Assembly: GCF_007991175.1 (NCBI RefSeq)
Contig: NZ_BJXV01000011.1
Span: 62,001-126,000, forward strand
DNA length: 64,000 nucleotides
Direction of reading: 5' to 3'
DNA from: Halovibrio variabilis
Lineage (GTDB): Bacteria > Pseudomonadota > Gammaproteobacteria > Pseudomonadales > Halomonadaceae
The stretch's first letter is position 1; every line of letters starts with the position of its first letter. Positions 10,530-21,678 of the stretch are shown one piece after another. The translations under genes were made by a program, and so were the position numbers. The notes under the pieces are model-generated. The model worked only from the letters and a program-made list of their open reading frames with translations, was not told the DNA's origin and did not search any database.

Positions 10530-11417
10530 ATGGCAGCTGCAAAAGAGATACGCACCCAGATCGGGAGCATTAAAAATACGCAGAAAATCACCAGCGCCAT
10601 GGAAATGGTCGCTGCGTCGAAAATGCGTAAAGCGCAAGATCTGATGAGAGCGAGTCAGCCTTACGCTCGCCAGATCCGCAATGTGGTGGGCCACATCGCC
10701 GACGCCAACCCCGAGTATAAGCACGACTATATGGTCGAGCGTAGCGAGGTGAAGCGCGTTGGTTACATCGTGGTCTCCACCGACCGCGGTCTGTGCGGTG
10801 GTTTGAATCACAACCTGTTTAAAGCCTTACTCAAAGAGGCCAGCGAGTGGAAAAAGCAGGGCGCAGAGCAAGATTTTTGCGCGCTTGGCGCCAAGGCCAG
10901 TACCTTTTTCCGCAACTACGGTGGCAACTTGGTAGCGGCGAAAAGTGGGTTAGGCGAAAAGCCCACCGTTGATGGCTTGATCGGCAGTATTAAGGTCATG
11001 CTCGACGCGTACGATGAAGGACGTCTCGATCGGCTTTACGTGGTGCACAATGAGTTTGTGAATACCATGACGCAAAAGCCAGTCGTTCGTCAGCTTCTTC
11101 CGCTGTCGCCTGATATGGGCGCCGACGCCGAGCAAGACGACGAAAACGCCCGTCCCGGAAGTTGGGACTACCTGTATGAACCGGATGCCAAGGCGTTGCT
11201 TGATAGCCTGTTGGTTCGCTTCATCGAATCGCAGGTGTATCAGGCGGTAGTGGAAAACGGCGCTTGCGAACAAGCCGCCCGAATGATCGCTATGAAAAGT
11301 GCCACTGACAACGCAGGCGGCCTGATCGACGATCTGGAGATGGTGTATAACAAGGCCCGCCAGGCCGCCATCACCCAGGAAATTTCTGAGATCGTCGGCG
11401 GCGCTGCTGCCGTATAA
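10530..11417 (+). CDS. atpG: F1Fo ATP synthase subunit gamma
   Basis: Central rotor shaft of F1. 295 residues, slightly longer than E. coli (287). N-terminal helix [20 protein letters not shown] and C-terminal helix [33 protein letters not shown] are the two coiled-coil strands, joined by the Rossmann-like middle ([11 protein letters not shown]). An acidic insertion around residues 190-205 ([14 protein letters not shown]) accounts for the extra length and suits a salt-adapted proteome. Confidence 0.97.
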   Translation: MAAAKEIRTQIGSIKNTQKITSAMEMVAASKMRKAQDLMRASQPYARQIRNVVGHIADANPEYKHDYMVERSEVKRVGYIVVSTDRGLCGGLNHNLFKALLKEASEWKKQGAEQDFCALGAKASTFFRNYGGNLVAAKSGLGEKPTVDGLIGSIKVMLDAYDEGRLDRLYVVHNEFVNTMTQKPVVRQLLPLSPDMGADAEQDDENARPGSWDYLYEPDAKALLDSLLVRFIESQVYQAVVENGACEQAARMIAMKSATDNAGGLIDDLEMVYNKARQAAITQEISEIVGGAAAV

Positions 11418-11478
11418 CGCCTAGAGAGCCCGGTAAACATCGGACTCTCGGCTGACAGGTTTCATTTGCAGGTTTTAG

Positions 11479-12870
<1,392 letters not shown>

Positions 12871-12894
12871 TCCCGTCCATTAGGGGGATTCGCT

Positions 12895-13323
12895 ATGGCG
12901 AATAGCTTCACTTGCAATATCGTCAGCGCTGAAGCATCTATCTTCTCAGGTACCGTTGAGCAGGTGATTGCTTCCGGAATGATGGGTGACCTGGGCATTT
13001 TGCCGGGTCACGCCCCGTTGCTGACCGAGCTTCAGCCGGGTCCGGTCCGCGTGATTTTTGATGACGGCAAGGAAGAAAACTTCTTTGTCTCGGGTGGCTT
13101 CATGGAAGTTCAGCCGAACGTGGTGACGATTCTGGCCGACGCGGCGTCGCGTGCCAGCGACCTCAATGAGGCCGCGGCCGAAGAAGCGCGTGAGCAGGCG
13201 CTGCAAGCCTTTAACGATAAGTCGGCAGAGCTGGACTATTCCCGCGCTGCTTCAGAACTTGCCGAAGCCGTTGCCCAGCTGCGAACGATTCAGCAGCTGC
13301 GCAAGAAGGCGGGTAAAGGCTAA
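12895..13323 (+). CDS. atpC: F1Fo ATP synthase subunit epsilon
   Basis: Rotor subunit and regulatory brake of F1. 142 residues (E. coli 139). N-terminal beta sandwich with the conserved GDLGILPGHAPLLTEL; C-terminal two-helix arm ending in LRTIQQLRKKAGKG. It is the last gene of the atp operon, followed 27 bases later by a strong terminator. Confidence 0.97.
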   Translation: MANSFTCNIVSAEASIFSGTVEQVIASGMMGDLGILPGHAPLLTELQPGPVRVIFDDGKEENFFVSGGFMEVQPNVVTILADAASRASDLNEAAAEEAREQALQAFNDKSAELDYSRAASELAEAVAQLRTIQQLRKKAGKG

Positions 13324-13349
13324 TACTCACACGATTGGCGTGTGTCCGA

Positions 13350-13391
13350 CGCCCCTTAAACCCGCATCAGGGTTTAAGGGGCGTTTTTTTT
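13350..13391 (+). terminator. Intrinsic terminator of the atp operon
   Basis: Perfect long stem CGCCCCTTAAACCC / GGGTTTAAGGGGCG with a short loop, followed by eight Ts. It closes the ATP synthase transcript before mgtE. Confidence 0.95.
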
Positions 13392-13451
13392 GTCTGGTAA
13401 TAGGATGGTTTAAGTTGGCAGCACAACGCTTGCCAGCGTGAAGGGGGAGCC

Positions 13452-14828
13452 ATGGCGCTAAAGGATGAACACTTACAGCAATTAAAAGCTGAACTGCTCG
13501 ACGAACTGGGCAAGGTAACACCGAGTAGAACGCTGCTGTCTTTACGTTTAGCCGAAACCCGCTCAGCGGATATCGGTGAAGTGCTCGAAGAGATGATCGA
13601 AGACGACGAAGAGCTGCCTTCGGCGCTCTCGCTGCTGGATATCCTCTCTGCCGAGCGGGCCGCTAACGTGCTGGGCTATTTGCCCGGTGAAAGTCAGCTT
13701 GAGGTGGTCGGGAAGCTGGATGACAGCCAAGTGCTCAAGCTGCTGGAAGAAATGGGCTCGGACGAGCGCGCTGACCTGTTTAATCTACTCAGTGAAGATC
13801 GCCGCGAAGCGCTGCTACGGCGTATGGCTCACCGCGAGCGCGAAGACCTCAAGCGGCTTGCCAGCTACGAAGAGGGGACCGCAGGCGCCATTATGACCTC
13901 TGACTATGTAGCCATAGCCAGTGGCATGACGGTGTCACAAGCGATGATGCGGGTACGCCAAACCGCGCCCGATGCGGAAACGGTTTACCAGCTGTATATC
14001 TTGGATAACGATGGGCAATTGATCGGCACCATGTCGTTGCGTCAACTGATGGTGGCGCGCCCCGGGGCCATTGTTGATGACATCATGATCAAAGATGTGA
14101 TTAGCACGCGGGTCGATAACGCCCAGGAAGAGGTCGCCCGTATTGTTGCGCGTTACGACCTGCTGGCGGTGCCAGTGATTGATGCGGATGACCGTATGGT
14201 GGGGATTGTGACCCACGATGACGCCATGGACGTGGCTGAATCTGAGGCCACCGAGGATTTCCACAAAGGGATGTCAATCGGCCAGCTAGAAGATGGCGTT
14301 AGCCGTGTAAGGCTGTGGAGCCTTTATCGCAAGCGGGTGTTTTGGCTGGTACTGCTGGTATTTGCCAACCTGTTTTCAGGCGCCGGGATTGCCTACTTTG
14401 AAGAAACCATCGCCGCCCAGGTAGCGCTGGTGTTCTTCTTACCACTGCTGATCGGCAGCGGCGGTAACGCCGGGGCTCAGGCTGCCACGCTGATGGTGCG
14501 CGGTATGGCGACCGGTGACGTGGGGGGCAAAGACTGGGGAAAACTGCTTGGCCGAGAGCTGCTCGTGGCGGGCTCGCTGGGCATCACCATGGCCATTGCT
14601 GTGACGCCTATCGGGATTATGCGCGGCGGCGAGGCGCTGGCGATGGTGGTTGCTTTGAGCATGGTCACCATCGTGCTGTTTGGTAGCCTGCTGGGGATGT
14701 GCCTGCCGTTTGTGCTGGAACGTTTCAAAGTTGACCCTGCGACAGCCTCGGCACCGCTGGTGACAACGCTCATCGACGCCTCAGGGGTGTTGATCTACTT
14801 CAGTATCGCCACGCTGCTGCTGTCCTGA
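13452..14828 (+). CDS. mgtE: Magnesium transporter MgtE
   Basis: Magnesium-gated Mg2+ channel of the inner membrane. 458 residues. An N-terminal helical domain (about 1-140, superhelical repeats such as LGYLPGESQLEVV) is followed by a pair of CBS domains (about 140-265, DYVAIASGMTVSQAM and DLLAVPVIDADDRMVGIVT). About five membrane helices (about 290-458) follow, containing LIGSGGNAGAQAATLMVRG. The cytoplasmic domains sense Mg2+ and close the pore in this family. AAGGGGGAG lies at a good distance from the ATG. It stands alone and faces the CDF gene convergently. Confidence 0.95.
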   Translation: MALKDEHLQQLKAELLDELGKVTPSRTLLSLRLAETRSADIGEVLEEMIEDDEELPSALSLLDILSAERAANVLGYLPGESQLEVVGKLDDSQVLKLLEEMGSDERADLFNLLSEDRREALLRRMAHREREDLKRLASYEEGTAGAIMTSDYVAIASGMTVSQAMMRVRQTAPDAETVYQLYILDNDGQLIGTMSLRQLMVARPGAIVDDIMIKDVISTRVDNAQEEVARIVARYDLLAVPVIDADDRMVGIVTHDDAMDVAESEATEDFHKGMSIGQLEDGVSRVRLWSLYRKRVFWLVLLVFANLFSGAGIAYFEETIAAQVALVFFLPLLIGSGGNAGAQAATLMVRGMATGDVGGKDWGKLLGRELLVAGSLGITMAIAVTPIGIMRGGEALAMVVALSMVTIVLFGSLLGMCLPFVLERFKVDPATASAPLVTTLIDASGVLIYFSIATLLLS

Positions 14829-14871
14829 ACAGCCGTGTGGCGCTCAAGTGAACAAGCAACTAATTGAAGCG

Positions 14872-16065
14872 CTAGCGCATTGAGCTACTGGCGGCGCGGG
14901 TAATAAACAGCACTTCGACATGTCCGAGCCACTCGATATCGCTAGCCAGCGCTTTTAGCTGGCTGGCCAGGCACTGGGGCGGCTGATGTACTGCGTCGTC
15001 AATGATCAGTGATACCGAGACCTTATCGTCCAAGTAGTGCAGCTGAAGCTCGTTCAGCGTGCGCCACACCGGGTGTTTGTACCAGCGGGCATCCAGGGCT
15101 GCTTCCACTTCTGGGCGCAGCGGCAAGCCAGGGAAACGGCTGGGATCGCCCGCACCGGCGTCATCTTCGGGGTCCACGTGGAAGATAACGTCGGTGAGCG
15201 CAGGGAATTCGTGGCGCAGGCGGCGGCTGACTTCATTGCCAATTTCGTGGGCTTCCGAGACGGTTATTTTCGGCCCTACGACCACGTGTAGGTCGACCAT
15301 GACCCAGCCCGCCGACTGGCGCGTACGCAGATCGTGCACGCTGTCCACACCCGGTACGCTGCAGGCCACATCGTGCATCTGATCCTGTACATCTTCCGGC
15401 AGTGCGGTATCGACCAGCTCGCGAGCAGACTCCCAAAGCAAATCCAAACCTACCTTGCCGACCAACAAGCCCACGATAATGGCGGCCACGGCATCCAGCC
15501 AGCCTAAACCAAACTGAGCGCCCACCAACGCCACCAGCACCACGGCAGTGGAGAGCGCATCGCTGCGTGAATGCCAGGCGTTGGCTTCGAGTAATTTAGA
15601 CTTAACTCGCTTGGCAACGCGCATGGTGTAGCGGAATATCCACTCTTTGCTAAACAGCGCGATGACGGTAATGACAATTGCCAGCAGCCCCGGTGCATTG
15701 ACCTCAGTGCCGCTAAACAAGCGGTCCAGGCTCGACCAGGCAATACCGCCTGCGACGAAGATCAGTATGCTTCCCAGCAGCAGCGTGGTGAGGGTTTCGA
15801 TGCGTCCATGACCATAGTGATGGTCTTTGTCGGGCTCTTGGCGTCCGTAATGAATGGCCGTCAGCACGAAGCCATCGGTGATTAAATCAGACAGGGAGTG
15901 AATGCCGTCGGCGATTAGCGCCGCAGAGCCGACCATAAACCCGATGGTCACTTTGACGATGCTCAGCAATCCATCCAGCCAAGCGCCAACGTAGGTGACA
16001 CGCTTAGCCTCTTGGCTAAGTCGCGCCTGATCTTGAACCACTGGGGTTTCGATGGTCTGAGTCAT
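14872..16065 (-). CDS. Cation diffusion facilitator (CDF) family metal exporter, FieF-like
   Basis: Proton-coupled exporter of divalent metals (Zn2+ or Fe2+). About 397 residues. Six membrane helices carry the two CDF metal motifs, IADGIHSLSDLITD (helix 2) and EANAWHSRSDALST (helix 5). A cytoplasmic C-terminal domain follows, with a long extension (LPLRPEVEAALDARWYKHPVW) beyond the usual 300 residues. Start chosen at the ATG at 16065 (MTQTIETP) because AAGGTA lies upstream; an in-frame GTG at 16086 is possible. It is convergent with mgtE and divergent from uppP. The metal specificity cannot be read from sequence. Confidence 0.9.
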   Translation of the reverse strand: MTQTIETPVVQDQARLSQEAKRVTYVGAWLDGLLSIVKVTIGFMVGSAALIADGIHSLSDLITDGFVLTAIHYGRQEPDKDHHYGHGRIETLTTLLLGSILIFVAGGIAWSSLDRLFSGTEVNAPGLLAIVITVIALFSKEWIFRYTMRVAKRVKSKLLEANAWHSRSDALSTAVVLVALVGAQFGLGWLDAVAAIIVGLLVGKVGLDLLWESARELVDTALPEDVQDQMHDVACSVPGVDSVHDLRTRQSAGWVMVDLHVVVGPKITVSEAHEIGNEVSRRLRHEFPALTDVIFHVDPEDDAGAGDPSRFPGLPLRPEVEAALDARWYKHPVWRTLNELQLHYLDDKVSVSLIIDDAVHQPPQCLASQLKALASDIEWLGHVEVLFITRAASSSMR

Positions 16066-16269
16066 GGGTACCTTGCAAGGACGCACGCTTTCATTAGGGG
16101 GTCATTGTAGCGCACTCCACTGGCTCGCCTATAGTCTCGGCTTGCGATCGTGGCGTAAAACACTGCTTTATTAGCGTTAATGCAGCGAAGGGCGGACAAA
16201 AAATGAGTGGATGTGTATCCTTAAGCGCCATTACAAACGAATACATTAACCTTACATACGGGATTACCT

Positions 16270-17070
16270 ATGGATTGGCTCCAGGTGGTGGTGTTAGCGG
16301 TTGTTCAGGGGTTAACTGAATTTTTGCCCATTTCAAGTTCTGCCCACCTGATTTTGGTGCCAGTGTTAACTGCCTGGGAAGATCAAGGACTGGCATTCGA
16401 TGTTGCTCTGCATTTAGGTAGTTTGTCTGCTGTGGTGATCTATTTCCGACAGGAAATATGGCAAATGATGACCAGTAGCCTTGCTGCAATTAGAGGTAAA
16501 GGTGTCGATAAGGATGCACGACTAGGGTTCTGGGTTGTCTTGGCGACCATTCCTGTGTGCCTGATCGGGTTTTTAATCCAGAATATAATTGCCGATCAGA
16601 TGCGTTCTACCTTGATTATCGGCATCAGCCTGATTGGCTTCGGTCTACTGTTAGGGTATGCAGACTGGCGTATGCGGGGCACGCGTAGCGAATACCAATT
16701 GCGCTTAAAAGATGTGCTAATTATTGGTGGTGCTCAGGCGCTGGCACTCATTCCAGGCACCTCGCGCTCAGGAATCACTATGACAGCGGCGCTGCTGATA
16801 GGCATGAGCCGTGAAGGGGCTGCACGTTTTTCATTTTTACTTTCGATTCCGGTGATTGTCCTGGCCGGTGGCTTAGAAGCGGTGAAGTTGTTGCAGGTGC
16901 CGCAGTCGATCGACTGGCTAGCGATGCTGGCAGGAACGCTGCTGTCAGGCTTCAGCGCGTATGTATGTATTCACTACTTCTTAGTGGTCATTAAAAAACT
17001 GGGTATGCAGCCCTTTGTTATTTATCGCGTGCTATTCGGCGCCTGGCTGCTGTGGTTCTTTCATTTTTAA
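16270..17070 (+). CDS. uppP: Undecaprenyl-diphosphate phosphatase UppP (BacA)
   Basis: Membrane phosphatase that recycles undecaprenyl pyrophosphate to the lipid carrier used for peptidoglycan and other surface polymers; also gives bacitracin resistance. 266 residues. Family motif 1 QGLTEFLPISSSAH at 13-26 includes the essential Glu17; motif 2 is PGTSRSGITMT. About eight hydrophobic segments. apbE starts 24 bases downstream on the same strand. The 200-base region upstream, shared with the divergent CDF gene, probably holds both promoters, but no clear boxes were picked. Confidence 0.95.
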   Translation: MDWLQVVVLAVVQGLTEFLPISSSAHLILVPVLTAWEDQGLAFDVALHLGSLSAVVIYFRQEIWQMMTSSLAAIRGKGVDKDARLGFWVVLATIPVCLIGFLIQNIIADQMRSTLIIGISLIGFGLLLGYADWRMRGTRSEYQLRLKDVLIIGGAQALALIPGTSRSGITMTAALLIGMSREGAARFSFLLSIPVIVLAGGLEAVKLLQVPQSIDWLAMLAGTLLSGFSAYVCIHYFLVVIKKLGMQPFVIYRVLFGAWLLWFFHF

Positions 17071-17094
17071 GGGCTTTTTTAGGACAACGTAACT

Positions 17095-18246
17095 ATGCAA
17101 AAGGCGGTGGGGTGCACGAGTAGGTGGATAAGCGGGCTGGTGGTTATAGCGCTGGTGTTAGTGGGCTGTTCAGAAAACGACCGACCATTGGAGGCGCCCG
17201 TCCGCTTTGAGGGCAATATTTTTGGCACCTTTTATCAGGTGACCATTATGGACCCGCTGACTCAAGGTGAGTCGCTTGAATTGGAAGAGGGGTTCAAAGC
17301 AGAGCTGGAAAGCGTTGATCAGGCGATGTCGACCTACCGGGATGACTCGGAGTTGATCGCCTTCAATGAAGCGCCGTTAAATGAGTGGCAGCCGCTGTCC
17401 AACGAGCTTATCGACGTGCTGGCGATTAGCCAGTCGGTGGCAGAAGCCAGCCACGGCGCTTTTGATATTACCGTGGGCGACCTGGTCAATTTATGGAGCT
17501 TCGGCCCCGGTGCGCGGCCTGAAACCGTTCCTTCCGACGACGCGCTGTCTGAGCAGCTTGCCCAGGTAGGCACTGATGCGTTAGAAGTCGACACCCAAAA
17601 CATGCAGGCGCGGCGTACCCGCGATGTGTTTGTCGACCTTTCCGGCATTGCCAAAGGCCATGCCACCGACCGGGTAGCCGACTATTTGGATCAGCAGGGC
17701 ATGGCGCACTACTTGGTCAATTTAGGCGGTGACCTGACCGCCCAAGGCCTGCGCAATGAAGATGAGCAGACGCCATGGCGGATTGGCATTGAGGTACCCG
17801 AAGACGGCCGACAGCGTGCCCAGCATGTTCTTCCGCTGGAGAGTATCTCGGTGGCCACCTCAGGCGACTACCGCCACTATTTTGACGTCGACGGTGAGCG
17901 CTTCTCGCATACCCTTGACCCACGCACGGGGCGGCCGGTGACACACCAGCTTGCGTCGGTGTCGGTGTTTCATCCTTCCAATGCCTGGGCGGACGCCTGG
18001 GCGACCGCGCTATTAGTGGTGGGCGAACAAGACGCGATGCAGATGGCCATTGAAAATAACCTGAATGTATTGATGCTAGTTCGCGAAGGTGGCGAATGGC
18101 GGAGTGTCGGTAGCCCTGAATTTGTGAATTATTTTGGTGAACCCTTGGTTAATGAGTTGGGCATTGAACGACTATCTGCTCCGGCGGCGACAAACCCAGC
18201 CGCTGCCCGTCCAGTGCCCGCTGATCAATCGGTAACAGGTGAATAA
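17095..18246 (+). CDS. apbE: FAD:protein FMN transferase ApbE (lipoprotein)
   Basis: Periplasmic flavin transferase that attaches FMN to Thr of target proteins such as the Nqr or Rnf subunits. 383 residues. N-terminal signal with lipobox LVGC around residue 23, so it is probably membrane-anchored. Core motifs are VDLSGIAKGHATDRVADYL, LVNLGGDLTAQG and the C-terminal HTLDPRTGRPVTHQLASVSVF with the Mg-binding region ADAWATALLV. The C-terminal 40 residues (PAATNPAAARPVPADQ) are low-complexity. One base separates it from glmU, so the two are co-transcribed. Confidence 0.93.
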   Translation: MQKAVGCTSRWISGLVVIALVLVGCSENDRPLEAPVRFEGNIFGTFYQVTIMDPLTQGESLELEEGFKAELESVDQAMSTYRDDSELIAFNEAPLNEWQPLSNELIDVLAISQSVAEASHGAFDITVGDLVNLWSFGPGARPETVPSDDALSEQLAQVGTDALEVDTQNMQARRTRDVFVDLSGIAKGHATDRVADYLDQQGMAHYLVNLGGDLTAQGLRNEDEQTPWRIGIEVPEDGRQRAQHVLPLESISVATSGDYRHYFDVDGERFSHTLDPRTGRPVTHQLASVSVFHPSNAWADAWATALLVVGEQDAMQMAIENNLNVLMLVREGGEWRSVGSPEFVNYFGEPLVNELGIERLSAPAATNPAAARPVPADQSVTGE

Positions 18247-18247
18247 C

Positions 18248-19627
18248 ATGCAGGAACTGGATATTGTCATTCTCGCCGCGGGTAAAGGCTCGCGCATGCG
18301 TTCGCAAACCCCCAAGGTGCTGCATACCTTGGCCGGAAAGCCGATGGTGCAGCATGTGTTGGATACCGCCTCGGGGCTGCAGCCCGATCGCACGCACGTG
18401 GTGATTGGCCATGGCGCCGAGCAACTGCGCGCCGCGCTGGTCGACGAGGCCGTGCAGTTTGCCGTGCAGGCTGAGCAGAAGGGTACCGGGCACGCGGTAG
18501 CTCAAGCGCTTGAGCAACTGGGTAACGGCAACGTATTGATTCTCTATGCGGATGTACCCTTGTTGCAGCGTGACTCCCTGAGTACGCTGCTGGCCCACGT
18601 GGATGAGCAGCATATGGGGCTGCTAACGGTGACCCTGGAGGATCCCACTGGCTACGGTCGGATTGTCCGCAACGACGCCGGCGACGCGGTGGCCATTGTT
18701 GAGCAAAAAGATGCCAGCAGCGCCCAGCTGGCGATTACCGAATGCAATACCGGCATTATGGCCATGACCAGCGCCCAGCTAAAGCGCTGGTTGCCCCAGC
18801 TCTCCTCAGACAATGCCCAAGGTGAGTACTACCTGACCGATGTGATTGCCATGGCCGCCGCTGAAGGCACAACGGTGCGCACTGCCCAACCGACCAGCGC
18901 CGTTGAGGTGGAGGGCGTTAACAACCGCGCGCAAATGGCTCGCCTGGAACGCGCTTATCAGCACCAGTTGGCCGATAAGCTGATGGCGCAGGGGGTTGCC
19001 CTGGCTGACCCAGCGCGGCTGGATGTGCGCGGGCGCTTAACCTGCGGCCACGATGTGTTTATCGATGTGGGCTGCGTGTTTGAAGGCGAGGTTGAGCTAG
19101 GCGAGGGCGTGCATATTGGCCCTTACTGCGTGATTAAAAACACCACCATTGGCGCCGAAAGCGTGGTAGCCAGCCATAGCGTGATAGAGGGCGCCGTGGC
19201 AGCAGGCCTCAATCAGATTGGTCCCTTTGCGCGGCTGCGCCCGGGTACGCGGCTGGCAGTCAAAGCCAAGGTAGGCAATTTTGTTGAAACCAAGAATGCC
19301 GATGTGGGTGAAGGTAGCAAAATTAACCACTTAAGCTATGTGGGGGATGCGCGGTTAGGCCGCGATGTGAACGTGGGCGCCGGCACGATTACCTGCAATT
19401 ACGACGGGGCGAACAAACACCATACGGAGATTGGTGATGATGTTTTTGTGGGTTCTAATTCGTCCCTGGTAGCGCCGGTCACGATAGGCAAAGGGGCCAC
19501 CGTAGGGGCTGGTTCTACCATTGTGCAAGACGTTACCGACGACGCCCTGGCGGTGTCACGGAGCCGCCAGTTTGAAAAGAGTGATTGGCCGCGTCCCAGC
19601 AAACGGCAAGACCCTCATCATGGTTAA
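18248..19627 (+). CDS. glmU: Bifunctional GlmU: N-acetylglucosamine-1-P uridyltransferase / glucosamine-1-P acetyltransferase
   Basis: Makes UDP-GlcNAc for peptidoglycan and lipopolysaccharide in two steps. 459 residues (E. coli 456). N-terminal nucleotidyltransferase begins VILAAGKGSRMRSQTPKVLH. The C-terminal left-handed beta helix shows hexapeptide repeats (from FIDVGCVFEGEVELGEGVHIG) and the acetyltransferase motif NYDGANKHHTEIGDDVFVGS. ATG 18248 is preferred over the in-frame GTG at 18239 because MQELDIVILAAG is the family N terminus. It is upstream of glmS, which supplies its substrate path. Confidence 0.96.
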   Translation: MQELDIVILAAGKGSRMRSQTPKVLHTLAGKPMVQHVLDTASGLQPDRTHVVIGHGAEQLRAALVDEAVQFAVQAEQKGTGHAVAQALEQLGNGNVLILYADVPLLQRDSLSTLLAHVDEQHMGLLTVTLEDPTGYGRIVRNDAGDAVAIVEQKDASSAQLAITECNTGIMAMTSAQLKRWLPQLSSDNAQGEYYLTDVIAMAAAEGTTVRTAQPTSAVEVEGVNNRAQMARLERAYQHQLADKLMAQGVALADPARLDVRGRLTCGHDVFIDVGCVFEGEVELGEGVHIGPYCVIKNTTIGAESVVASHSVIEGAVAAGLNQIGPFARLRPGTRLAVKAKVGNFVETKNADVGEGSKINHLSYVGDARLGRDVNVGAGTITCNYDGANKHHTEIGDDVFVGSNSSLVAPVTIGKGATVGAGSTIVQDVTDDALAVSRSRQFEKSDWPRPSKRQDPHHG

Positions 19628-19694
19628 AATGACGGTGTCAACGCGATATCGTTTGGCTGATTGATAGCTTGGTTACTCATTTAGGAGATTGACT

Positions 19695-21521
19695 ATGTGT
19701 GGCATCGTGGCCGCCGTTGCCCAGCGCAACGTCCAAGACATTTTATTAGAAGGGCTGAAACGCCTGGAGTATCGCGGCTACGATTCGGCTGGGATGACGG
19801 TGTTCAGCGACGGCGTATTAACCCGCCACCGCGCGCTGGGAAAGGTGGCGGCGCTTGCCGCACGGCTAGACGCAGCGGCGCTGCCGGGTTTTTCGGGCGT
19901 TGCCCACACTCGCTGGGCAACTCACGGTAAACCGTCTGAAGCCAACGCCCACCCTCATCACAGCAGCGATCAGGTTGCCGTGGTGCATAACGGCATTATC
20001 GAAAATTACGAGCGGATTAAAGACAACCTGCAAGGCAGTGGTTACGAATTTTATTCTCAAACCGACACCGAGGTGATCGCTCACTTAGTGGCAGAAAAGC
20101 AGGCCGAGGGGCTATCGCTTTTTGAAGCCACGCAGCAAATCGTTAACGGCCTGGGCGGCGCCTACGCGTTGGGGGTAATGTGTGCTGCCGAACCCGGTGT
20201 GGTGGTTGGCGCCCGCCAGGGCAGCCCGCTGGTGGTCGGTGTGGGTATTAATGAAGCCTTTTTAGCCTCTGACCCGCTAGCGCTGCTGCCGGTAACGGAT
20301 CGCTTTATTTACCTTGAAGAGGGCGACCTGGTTGAGCTTCGCGAGCAGGGCGCCATTCGCATCGTGGATCGCCACGGCAACGGCGTTGAGCGTGCTATTG
20401 ATACCTTTGAGCACGGCGATGGCGCGGCCAGTAAGGGCGAGTACCGCCACTATATGCTTAAGGAGATTTTCGAGCAGCCGAAGGTTATTGAGGCGGCATT
20501 AGAGGGGCGGCTGAGCGCTAATAGCGTGTTGGTCGAAAGCTTTGGTCCGGATGCCCAGGCGCTTTTCCAGCGCACTCGCCAAGTGCATATTATTGCCTGC
20601 GGCACCAGCTACCATGCCGGGCTGGTAGCGCGTTACTGGCTAGAGCGCTACGCCGGCGTACCGGTGCAGGTCGAGGTCGCCTCTGAATACCGCTACCGCC
20701 ACCCGGTGGTGCCCGAAGGCACGCTGTTTGTCAGCCTTTCCCAGTCGGGGGAAACGGCCGACACGCTGGCCGCGCTGCGCTTTGCTAAAACCCTCGACTA
20801 CATTGGCTCGCTGGCGATCTGCAATGTGCCCGGCAGCTCGCTGGTGCGGGAGTCGGACATCACGCTAATGACCCGTGCGGGTCCTGAAATTGGCGTCGCC
20901 TCCACTAAAGCCTTTACTACTCAGCTTGTAGCGCTAATGCTGCTGACGCTTTCCGTGAGTAAAGCAAAAGGTCAGGCCGAATACCCGGATATTATCGCTG
21001 CACTACGCACGCTGCCCGAGGTATGTCAGCGGGTGCTGGCGCTGGATCGTCAGATAGAAATACTTTCTCAGGCGTTTGCGGAAAAACATCATGCGCTTTT
21101 CTTGGGTCGCGGCGCCCACTATCCGATTGCTCTGGAAGGAGCGCTTAAGCTCAAAGAAATTTCGTATATTCACGCCGAGGCCTACCCGGCGGGCGAGCTG
21201 AAACATGGCCCGCTGGCGCTGGTTGACAGTGAAATGCCGGTGATTTCAGTCGCTCCCAACGATGACTTACTCGAAAAGCTGAAATCCAACCTCCAGGAAG
21301 TCCGTGCTCGCGGTGGTCAACTGTTTGTGTTTGCCGATGAGAGCGTGGGCATTAACGCCCAGGAAGACATTCGCGTGCTAACCCTGCCCCACGTTCACGA
21401 AGCCCTGGCCCCCTTGCTGTATACCCTGCCGCTACAGCTACTCAGCTACCACGTCGCTGTCCTCAAAGGTACCGATGTCGACCAGCCGCGTAACCTGGCC
21501 AAAAGCGTCACGGTAGAGTGA
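19695..21521 (+). CDS. glmS: Glucosamine-fructose-6-phosphate aminotransferase GlmS
   Basis: First committed enzyme of amino-sugar synthesis: fructose-6-P plus glutamine to glucosamine-6-P. 608 residues. The start is fixed at ATG 19695 because the N-terminal Met must be removed to expose catalytic Cys (MCGIVAAVAQRN); AGGAGA sits six bases before it. The glutaminase domain contains HTRWATHGKPSEANAHPH; two SIS isomerase domains follow (ACGTSYHAGLVARYW and FLGRGAHYPIALEGALKLKEISY). C terminus is PRNLAKSVTVE, as in the family. It forms a pathway pair with glmU. Confidence 0.97.
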   Translation: MCGIVAAVAQRNVQDILLEGLKRLEYRGYDSAGMTVFSDGVLTRHRALGKVAALAARLDAAALPGFSGVAHTRWATHGKPSEANAHPHHSSDQVAVVHNGIIENYERIKDNLQGSGYEFYSQTDTEVIAHLVAEKQAEGLSLFEATQQIVNGLGGAYALGVMCAAEPGVVVGARQGSPLVVGVGINEAFLASDPLALLPVTDRFIYLEEGDLVELREQGAIRIVDRHGNGVERAIDTFEHGDGAASKGEYRHYMLKEIFEQPKVIEAALEGRLSANSVLVESFGPDAQALFQRTRQVHIIACGTSYHAGLVARYWLERYAGVPVQVEVASEYRYRHPVVPEGTLFVSLSQSGETADTLAALRFAKTLDYIGSLAICNVPGSSLVRESDITLMTRAGPEIGVASTKAFTTQLVALMLLTLSVSKAKGQAEYPDIIAALRTLPEVCQRVLALDRQIEILSQAFAEKHHALFLGRGAHYPIALEGALKLKEISYIHAEAYPAGELKHGPLALVDSEMPVISVAPNDDLLEKLKSNLQEVRARGGQLFVFADESVGINAQEDIRVLTLPHVHEALAPLLYTLPLQLLSYHVAVLKGTDVDQPRNLAKSVTVE

Positions 21522-21569
21522 TTAATACGGCAATCCCCCGAGTATTAGTTAACTCATAAAACGCTTTAC

Positions 21570-21594
21570 AAGATGCGGCAATAAGTCGCATCTT
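21570..21594. terminator. Hairpin downstream of glmS
   Basis: AAGATGCG (21570-21577) pairs with CGCATCTT (21587-21594) across a 9-base loop, about 50 bases after the glmS stop. No T tract follows, so it may be a weak or Rho-assisted terminator. Confidence 0.4.
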
Positions 21595-21678
21595 ATGATC
21601 AACCGTTGCGTTGCAGCATGTCGTTAGGGTGCTTATTATCGTGACGGTCTTTCTCCCTCCTGATTGGATAATATCGCC